The notes under the pieces were generated by a model that did not search any database, was not told where the DNA came from, and saw only the letters and a program-made list of their open reading frames with translations. From NCBI RefSeq assembly GCF_934754935.1, contig NZ_CAKVJB010000003.1, positions 1 through 64,000 on the forward strand: a stretch of DNA of 64,000 nt, read 5' to 3'. Shown piece by piece: positions 58,236 to 64,000 of the stretch. Every line of letters starts with the position of its first letter. Position 1 is the stretch's first letter. This DNA comes from an uncultured Holdemanella sp. (lineage in GTDB: Bacteria; Bacillota_I; Bacilli_A; Erysipelotrichales; Erysipelotrichaceae). The position numbers and the translations under genes are program-made.

Positions 58236-58919
58236 ATGGAAAAGTTTATTGATTGGTTAAAGGTAAATGGATATAAATATAAAAATGAAGATATTTATTT
58301 AGAGGCATGTACACACTCTTCTTATGCCAATGAACATCATCGTGAAATGGATGATAATGAACGTTTAGAATTTATGGGCGATTCTGTTTTGCAGATTTGG
58401 AGTGCAACTCAGCTATTTTTAATGGAACCAAAAATGCGTGAGGGACAAATGACAACACTTCGTGCACAAACTGTATGTGAATCGACATTAGCCGTATTAA
58501 ATAGACAGCTAGGATGGTATGAATTTTTGCGTTTAGGTGTCGGTGAAGAAAAAACGGGTGGAAGACATCGAGAAAGTATTTTGGCCGATCAGTTTGAAGC
58601 TTGTATTGGAGCTATTTATATTGATCAAGGATATCATGTTTGTGATGAAATCTTGACTAAGTATATGAAGCCTGTATTCAAACAAGAAAAGAGTGAAGCT
58701 GTTACAGATTATAAAACACATCTACAAGAAGTCATTCAGGCAGATTCTAGAAAAACAATTCAATATAAATTATTAGAAGAAAAAGGTCCAAGCAACGCCC
58801 CAACATTTACTATGGGTGTATATTTAGATGATATTTTATTAGGTCAAGGAACAAGTAGTACAAAGAAAAAAGCAGAACAAAAAGCCGCTAAGGATGCTTT
58901 TGAAAAGATGGCTAAATAA
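58236..58919 (+). CDS. rnc: Ribonuclease III
   Basis: RNase III cuts double-stranded RNA, for example rRNA precursors. The 227-residue protein has the catalytic signature NERLEFMGDSVLQ (about 41-53), LADQFEACIGAIYIDQG (second acidic motif), and a C-terminal double-stranded RNA-binding domain (about 155-225) with DYKTHLQEVIQ and KKKAEQKAAKDAFEKM. It begins one base after the coaD stop. Full length. Confidence 0.96.
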   Translation: MEKFIDWLKVNGYKYKNEDIYLEACTHSSYANEHHREMDDNERLEFMGDSVLQIWSATQLFLMEPKMREGQMTTLRAQTVCESTLAVLNRQLGWYEFLRLGVGEEKTGGRHRESILADQFEACIGAIYIDQGYHVCDEILTKYMKPVFKQEKSEAVTDYKTHLQEVIQADSRKTIQYKLLEEKGPSNAPTFTMGVYLDDILLGQGTSSTKKKAEQKAAKDAFEKMAK

Positions 58920-58920
58920 A

Positions 58921-61900
58921 ATGGAAGTATTTGAAAAATTATTGGATACGGAATTATATGCTTATTTTAAAAATGCCTCCTTTTATGAGAAACCTGTATT
59001 TCATACAGCTCATAAAATAGTTGAGTTTTATATAGAATTTGAGAATGTAATTCCTTTAGAAATATATGAACAGATCATCACAAAGTTGCAGCTGGCACTG
59101 CATGTACATGTGAAGCTGCATATTCATTCCAAAAATAATGCGGTAGAAATGGATGAATTGGATCGTTATGTGAATCATTTTGTGGAAAAATATAGTGATG
59201 TGAAGGATTTCCGTTTCTTACATCCTTATCTAGAAAATGATACGATTTGTTTTTCAACACGAGATGAGTCTCGACTTGCAGCATTAAATTTAGCTTTGCC
59301 GAGTTTACAAGAAAAGTTAAAAGAAGTGGGCATCAATCAAGAAATTGTATGTAAAAAAGTAGAGGAAAATGTTGCGATTGAAACGGCAAAGGTTCAAGTT
59401 GCTGCACCTGTTGTGAAACAAGAACCAGTCAAGAAACAATATTCTTCTTCAAATAGTTATAAAAAAGAATCGGCTACACAATATAAGATTGCGGATTTGC
59501 GTGTGGGCTACTCGAATGTTCAAATTGAGGGTCATATTTTTGATATTGATAATCGTGTGATGAAAAGTGGTAAAACACTACAAATGTTATATATCAGTGA
59601 TTATGATGATGCGATTGTCGCAAAACGTTTTGAGGGGGCTAGATGTCCAATTGAAGAAATTCAAGCTGTTAAAAAAGGAATGCACGTAGTTTTAACCGGA
59701 GAAGTCGTATATGATTCTTTTTCTAAGTGTGATTCTTTTATGGTAAGAAAGCTTGAAATTACGCAAGAAAAGAAAAGAGAGGATCATGCTCAAGTGAAAA
59801 GAACGGAGTGGCATGTGCACTCTAACTTTTCGGAAATGGATGGTGTTTGTGCCATCGAAGAATTTATCCAACAAGCCTATGATTGGGGTATGGATTCCAT
59901 TGGTGTGTGTGACCACCAAGTTGTTCAGGCTTTTCCAATGGCTCAACATAAGATTGAGGCATTGTCAAAAAAAGATCCGAATCGCGAATTTAAAATGTTG
60001 TATGGATGTGAAATGTTGGTGGCAGACTCTAAATATCATATTGTCTACAATAATGATCATCGAAGATTAGAAGATGCAACATTTGTCGTATTTGACTTGG
60101 AAACAACAGGTTTATCGAATACGCGTGATGAGATTATTGAATTTGGTGGTGTGAAGATCAAGAATCGTGAAGAAGTGGGTCGACTACAGATGTTTATTAA
60201 CCCAAAGCGAACGATTCCTGCGCATATTTCAAATTTAACGCATATTACACAAAATGATGTGGATCGCGCAAAACCAATCGAAGATGCCTTAGATGAATTG
60301 TTAGAATTTATAGGAGATTCCATATTAGTTGCACACAACGCAACCTTTGACGTTGGCTTTATGAATGCGGCATGTCGAAAAACTGGTCGTGATGAACTAA
60401 CGAATCCAGTGATCGATACGTTACCACTATCGTATGCGATGCTTCCGGATGATCAAAAACGATTTAATTTAGGAAGTGTATGTCGTCATTATCGTGTGAG
60501 TTATGATGGTGAAGGTGCGCACCGTGCAGATTATGATGCGGATGTACTTTCACAAGTTATGTATAATATGATGAATCAATTGGGGCATGAAGCAACATTA
60601 GATACATTGATAGATATGGAAGGTGGATGTGAAAAGTATTCAAGTAAGAAGCCTTACGAAAGAAATCGTCCATATCACATGACAGTTTTTGCCAAGAATA
60701 AAGATGGTTTAAAAGAGTTGTTTGAATTGATTACTTTATCACATACGCAATACTTAGTAAGTATGGGGAAAGAAAATGGACAGCCTCGTATTATTAAGGA
60801 GGAAATCTCAAAGAAGTGGGATAATGGCAACTTGTTGATTGGTTCTTCATGTCAAAATGGTGAGATTTTTGAATTGGCTCATACAAGAAGTAAAAAAGAA
60901 TTGTTTGAAGCCATGAGCTATTATGACTATATTGAGTTACAACCATTAGATTGTTATAAGAATTTATTGGATCGCGGAAGCATTACGGATGTGGATGATT
61001 TAAAATGGTATCTACAGTTTATTTATGATACGGCAAAAGAAGCTGGTAAAATGGTTATCGCATCAAGCGATGCGCATTATGTCAATCCTAATGAGAAACG
61101 TCTTCGTGATGTGTATATCAATGCCAAGGCAATTGGAAATGCTAGACATCCTCTATATATTTATAATAAGCAGGCACGTAAGGCTACGAGCAATCCAAAT
61201 CAGCATTTGTTGACAACAGATGAAATGTTGAAGGCATTTGAGTGGATGGGTGAAGATGTAGCTTATGAGATCGTTGTGGAAAATACAAATAAATTAAAGT
61301 TATTAACTGAACCAATCTTTCCAATCAAAGATAAATTGTATCCACCGGATATCGAGGGTTCAGACCAAAAATTGCGAGATATTTGTTTTGAAACAGCTCA
61401 CCAATGGTATGGAAAAGATTTGCCAGATATTGTTGAAAAGCGTTTAACACGTGAATTAGACAGTATCATTGGTCATGGATACTATGTAGTTTATTATATT
61501 TCACACTTACTTGTGAAAAAGAGTAATGACGATGGATATCTAGTAGGTTCGCGTGGATCTGTAGGTTCTAGTTTTGTTGCGACAATGTCAAATATCACAG
61601 AAGTAAATCCATTAACTCCTCATTATGTATGTAAGAATTGTCAGCATTATGAGTTCTTAGATGGAGATGAAGCTAAGTCTGGCTTTGATTTACCGGATAA
61701 GGTTTGTCCAGTATGTGGAGAAATCATGCGTGGGGATGGTCAGGATATTCCGTTTGAAACATTCTTAGGTTTTGAGGGAGATAAAGTTCCCGATATTGAT
61801 TTGAACTTCTCAGGTGAATATCAACCAAATGCCCATGCATACACAAAAGAAGTATTTGGAGATGATCACGTCTTTAGAGCGGGTACCGTAGGTACGGTTC

Positions 61901-63234
61901 AGGAAAAGACGGCATATGGATATGTCAAAGGGTATGAGGAAGAAATGGAATGTGAGCCTTTTAATGAGGCTAAGCGTGTAGATTTGGCTAAGGGTTGTGA
62001 AGGTGTCAAAAGAACAACGGGTCAGCATCCGGGTGGTATTGTCGTAGTGCCTTTGGATATGGATGTGCATGATTTTACACCGGTTCAATATCCGGCAAAC
62101 AATCCAAATGCGACTTGGAAGACAACGCACTTTGATTTCCACCAGATTCATGATAATATCTTAAAATTTGATATTTTAGGGCATGTCGATCCTACGGCTA
62201 TGAAAATGTTGGAAAGAATTACAGGGGTAAATGTTCGTCAGATTCCAATGAATGATCAGGCGACTATGGCTATTTTCTCAACAACAGAATCACTTAAAAT
62301 TGATACGACAAAGTATAATGAAGTTACAGGAGCAGCTGGTATTCCGGAGTTTGGTACACCATTTGTTCGTGGTATTCTTGAACTTACAAAACCAACAACG
62401 TTTGCGGAATTAGTCACTATATCTGGATTGTCTCATGGTACAGATGTTTGGTTGGGAAATGCCAAAGATTTGATTGATAATGGAACTTGTAAGTTGAATG
62501 AAGTTATTGGTTGTCGTGACGATATCATGGTTGATTTAATGGGATATGGTGTTAAACCAAAATTATCGTTTACGATCATGGAAAGTGTTCGTAAGGGTAA
62601 AGGTTTAAAAGATGAATGGGTTACTGAAATGAAGGCGAACAATGTACCAGAATGGTTTATTGATTCTTGTACAAAAATCAAGTACATGTTCCCTAAGGCC
62701 CATGCGGTTGCCTATGTTATGATGGCCGTGCGTATTGCGTGGTTTAAAGTACATATGCCAGTACATTACTATTGTATGTATTTTAGTATTCGTTGTGATG
62801 CCTATGATGTGCAGACAATGATTCAAGGTGAGGCAGCTATTCGTCAAAGAATGGCGGACATCAAACATATGAAAGAGGACAAAACACAAAAGCCAAGTGA
62901 TAAAGAATTGGCGATTTATGATACGTTAGAACTTGCTTTAGAAATGGTATTGCGTGGCTTTAGATTCTCGAATATTAGTATTAATCGTAGTGCAGCTACC
63001 GAATTTATTGTGGATCCAGATGATCCAAAAGCAATTATTCCGCCTTTTACAAGTATTGATGGTTTGGGTTCAAACGTAGGCTTATCTGTTGTAAAGGCAA
63101 GGGAAGAGAAACCATTCCTTTCTAAGGAAGATGTATTAAAGCGTACACAGCTTTCCAAGACATTAGTTGAAAAGCTAGCAGAAATGAATGCGTTAGAGGG
63201 TTTGGATGAAGAAAATCAAATGACACTGTTTTAG
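58921..63234 (+). CDS. polC: DNA polymerase III PolC-type alpha subunit
   Basis: PolC is the replicative polymerase of low-GC Gram-positives. The 1437-residue protein has an N-terminal domain, an OB fold (about 180-290), PHP (EWHVHSNFSEMDGV), and an inserted DEDDh proofreading exonuclease (FVVFDLETTGLS, about 390). The family C catalytic core has GSRGSVGSS, VPDIDLNFSGEYQ and a zinc-type four-cysteine site (CKNCQHYEF...CPVCG). A helix-hairpin-helix end follows. Start at 58921, one base after the rnc stop; the frame to 58894 lies within rnc. Full length. Confidence 0.97.
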   Translation: MEVFEKLLDTELYAYFKNASFYEKPVFHTAHKIVEFYIEFENVIPLEIYEQIITKLQLALHVHVKLHIHSKNNAVEMDELDRYVNHFVEKYSDVKDFRFLHPYLENDTICFSTRDESRLAALNLALPSLQEKLKEVGINQEIVCKKVEENVAIETAKVQVAAPVVKQEPVKKQYSSSNSYKKESATQYKIADLRVGYSNVQIEGHIFDIDNRVMKSGKTLQMLYISDYDDAIVAKRFEGARCPIEEIQAVKKGMHVVLTGEVVYDSFSKCDSFMVRKLEITQEKKREDHAQVKRTEWHVHSNFSEMDGVCAIEEFIQQAYDWGMDSIGVCDHQVVQAFPMAQHKIEALSKKDPNREFKMLYGCEMLVADSKYHIVYNNDHRRLEDATFVVFDLETTGLSNTRDEIIEFGGVKIKNREEVGRLQMFINPKRTIPAHISNLTHITQNDVDRAKPIEDALDELLEFIGDSILVAHNATFDVGFMNAACRKTGRDELTNPVIDTLPLSYAMLPDDQKRFNLGSVCRHYRVSYDGEGAHRADYDADVLSQVMYNMMNQLGHEATLDTLIDMEGGCEKYSSKKPYERNRPYHMTVFAKNKDGLKELFELITLSHTQYLVSMGKENGQPRIIKEEISKKWDNGNLLIGSSCQNGEIFELAHTRSKKELFEAMSYYDYIELQPLDCYKNLLDRGSITDVDDLKWYLQFIYDTAKEAGKMVIASSDAHYVNPNEKRLRDVYINAKAIGNARHPLYIYNKQARKATSNPNQHLLTTDEMLKAFEWMGEDVAYEIVVENTNKLKLLTEPIFPIKDKLYPPDIEGSDQKLRDICFETAHQWYGKDLPDIVEKRLTRELDSIIGHGYYVVYYISHLLVKKSNDDGYLVGSRGSVGSSFVATMSNITEVNPLTPHYVCKNCQHYEFLDGDEAKSGFDLPDKVCPVCGEIMRGDGQDIPFETFLGFEGDKVPDIDLNFSGEYQPNAHAYTKEVFGDDHVFRAGTVGTVQEKTAYGYVKGYEEEMECEPFNEAKRVDLAKGCEGVKRTTGQHPGGIVVVPLDMDVHDFTPVQYPANNPNATWKTTHFDFHQIHDNILKFDILGHVDPTAMKMLERITGVNVRQIPMNDQATMAIFSTTESLKIDTTKYNEVTGAAGIPEFGTPFVRGILELTKPTTFAELVTISGLSHGTDVWLGNAKDLIDNGTCKLNEVIGCRDDIMVDLMGYGVKPKLSFTIMESVRKGKGLKDEWVTEMKANNVPEWFIDSCTKIKYMFPKAHAVAYVMMAVRIAWFKVHMPVHYYCMYFSIRCDAYDVQTMIQGEAAIRQRMADIKHMKEDKTQKPSDKELAIYDTLELALEMVLRGFRFSNISINRSAATEFIVDPDDPKAIIPPFTSIDGLGSNVGLSVVKAREEKPFLSKEDVLKRTQLSKTLVEKLAEMNALEGLDEENQMTLF

Positions 63235-63250
63235 GCAGTGTCATTTTTTT
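63219..63250 (+). terminator. polC terminator
   Basis: AATGACACTG (63219-63228) and CAGTGTCATT (63236-63245), with the polC stop in the loop and seven T residues after. Confidence 0.9.
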
Positions 63251-63364
63251 GAAACGATTTTTAGAAGCATATGATAAGACGATTGACTCTTGCGTTACTA
63301 TTTTAGCTAATAGTAAATTAATGTGTGTTTTGAAAGATAAAGAATATGAAATTTTTCTAGTAAA

Positions 63365-63715
63365 TGGGATAACATTATCTTTACACTTTTAATGAGTTAT
63401 ATGGATCAGAACTATTATAAAAAGCATGATACATTTAAATTTATTACTGAAGATGAAACTAGAACATATCAAATTTTTAGAGTAATGAATGTTGATTAAA
63501 ATAACTTGAATGATTCTTTAGAATTTACACAAACTGAATGGGGTTCAACAAATTCATTTAATGCATTTATATCAGATTCCATTAATAGAGGATTGTATAA
63601 AACTGGTGTTTCAGTAAATAAAGAAGATCAGTTAATGACATTGGTTACTTGTGACACAAGAGATAACAATAAGAAAATAGTGATTCTGGCTAAATTGATT
63701 AATTCAAAGATTTAA
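63365..63715 (+). pseudogene. Degenerate class B sortase remnant
   Basis: The single reading frame from about 63365 reads DNIIFTLLMSYMDQNYYKKH and onward, resembling the middle of class B sortases. It then meets an in-frame TAA (63497-63499) and continues in the same frame as the C-terminal half. The last half holds the sortase cysteine motif LVTCDTRDNNKK (TLxTC), followed by KIVILAKLINSKI. The N-terminal half, including the signal anchor and the catalytic histidine, is missing. A dead gene, decayed by truncation and a nonsense codon. Bases 63250-63365 hold no recognisable gene. Confidence 0.7.
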
Positions 63716-63787
63716 TAAATTCATGAAATGTTTATGTATTTGTGATATGGTGGAGCTATAAGAATTTCATGTAAAGGGTGTGAAACA

Positions 63788-64000
63788 ATGTTATGGCTTA
63801 TACCGGCTAATCCTAATATTTATGATATTGAATCTGCATTTAATGATTTAGAATTTATTGATTGGCGAAAAAATGCAAATTATTCTGTGGGGGATTATGT
63901 TTATATTTACGTAAGCAGACCTATACAGACAATTGAGTATCTTTGTGAAGTGATACAAACCGATGTTGATAAGAACAGTTTAATTAATGATAAAAAATAC
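63788..64000 (+). CDS. N-terminal part of an EVE/PUA-like domain protein (cut by window end)
   Basis: 71 residues are visible: MLWLIPANPNIYDIESAF, then FIDWRKNANYSVGDYVYIYVSRP and YLCEVIQTDV. The pattern of WxIPxNPxxYD, an IDW, then GDxVYIYVxxP matches the start of EVE/PUA-like modified-base-binding domains that are often joined to HNH or restriction-type nucleases. AAAGGGTGTG lies upstream. The rest lies beyond the window, so no function can be given. Its position beside decayed genes suggests accessory sequence. Confidence 0.6.
   Translation, partial: MLWLIPANPNIYDIESAFNDLEFIDWRKNANYSVGDYVYIYVSRPIQTIEYLCEVIQTDVDKNSLINDKKY

Noticed and set aside
63497..63499. Reading the in-frame stop in the sortase as evidence of stop-codon recoding
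   Set aside because: The codon is TAA and many genes here end in TAA; the gene is also truncated at the N-terminus, so decay is the simpler explanation.

Overview
The window is a low-GC Gram-positive (Bacillota) chromosome segment, most likely from the Erysipelotrichia (Solobacterium/Bulleidia-type relatives); the genus is a guess from overall gene style. Support for Bacillota comes from PolC, RNase J, the cdaA-cdaR-glmM operon, NiaR, a T-box leader, FMN and fluoride riboswitches, RibU and FtsEX-PcsB-like division genes. TGA is used as a stop (for example at the end of the first ftsX), so this is not the mollicute code. Genes are dense, mostly co-directional in short operons with 1-8 base overlaps, and separated by intrinsic terminators, many shared by convergent genes.

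Layout. 0-0.5 kb: C-terminal end of an Rpn/PD-(D/E)XK-type protein, tandemly duplicated. 0.5-1.8 kb: fluoride riboswitch and a cation:proton antiporter. 1.8-3.8 kb (minus): CoaX and CoaBC. 4-8.5 kb: glycerate kinase, thioredoxin-like lipoprotein, asparaginase, a compact pyrophosphatase-like protein, rubrerythrin, a flavodoxin. 8.5-12.2 kb: nadABC-niaR behind a palindromic NiaR operator. 12.2-15.6 kb: CPBP protease, DUF2130 coiled-coil protein, tRNA-Ile and tRNA-Ala, ogt. 15.65-16.4 kb: a small convergent-RNA element flanked by a duplicated ogt 3' end, then a T-box. 16.4-18.6 kb: YkvI-type transporter and an iron-ADH-family dehydrogenase. 18.8-24.1 kb: ftsX-pcsB-like-ftsE-ftsX-ctpA. 24.2-29.5 kb: uvrB, a PfkB kinase, FMN riboswitch-ribU-creatininase family, a LytTR regulator. 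29.55-30.0 kb: an ORF-free transcription unit that looks like a large structured RNA. 30-40.4 kb: ggt, HAD, cdaA-cdaR-glmM, a two-component system, an oxidoreductase, yaaA, an M42 peptidase. 40.5-49.5 kb: DUF3793/flavodoxin pair with palindromic operators, MATE pump, an Amt-PII fusion behind an attenuator, several uncharacterised proteins and hydrolases, a second creatininase-family gene. 49.5-50.56 kb: a type III toxin-antitoxin module. 50.6-63.2 kb: rmuC, macro domain, methyltransferase, phosphoesterase, RNase J, def, ftsW-type SEDS, rsmD, coaD, rnc, polC. 63.2-64 kb: a sortase B pseudogene and the start of an EVE-like gene.

The strongest candidate for something undescribed is the type III toxin-antitoxin module at 49.67-50.50 kb. 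A TenpN/ToxN-like toxin is preceded, on the same strand, by promoter, RNA array and terminator in the canonical order. The array, however, is two 100-nt repeats, about twice the length I know for this type, each able to form an H-type pseudoknot and together closed by a 9-bp stem. The module sits between two perfect 35-bp copies of the 3' end of the neighbouring creatininase gene, as if it had been inserted there. A second small RNA element at 15.65-15.87 kb, resembling a par/Fst-type convergent RNA pair, is likewise flanked by a duplicated gene 3' end (ogt). The roughly 450-nt RNA at 29.55 kb is the other prominent unexplained feature.

Regulation visible in the sequence is rich: fluoride, FMN and T-box leaders, a NiaR operator, a possible DtxR/Fur-type paired operator, an Amt attenuator with an ANTAR-like hairpin, and a set of leaderless genes whose extended -10 element lies 6-7 bases before the ATG. 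All functions are inferred from reading translated sequence; no database search was possible.
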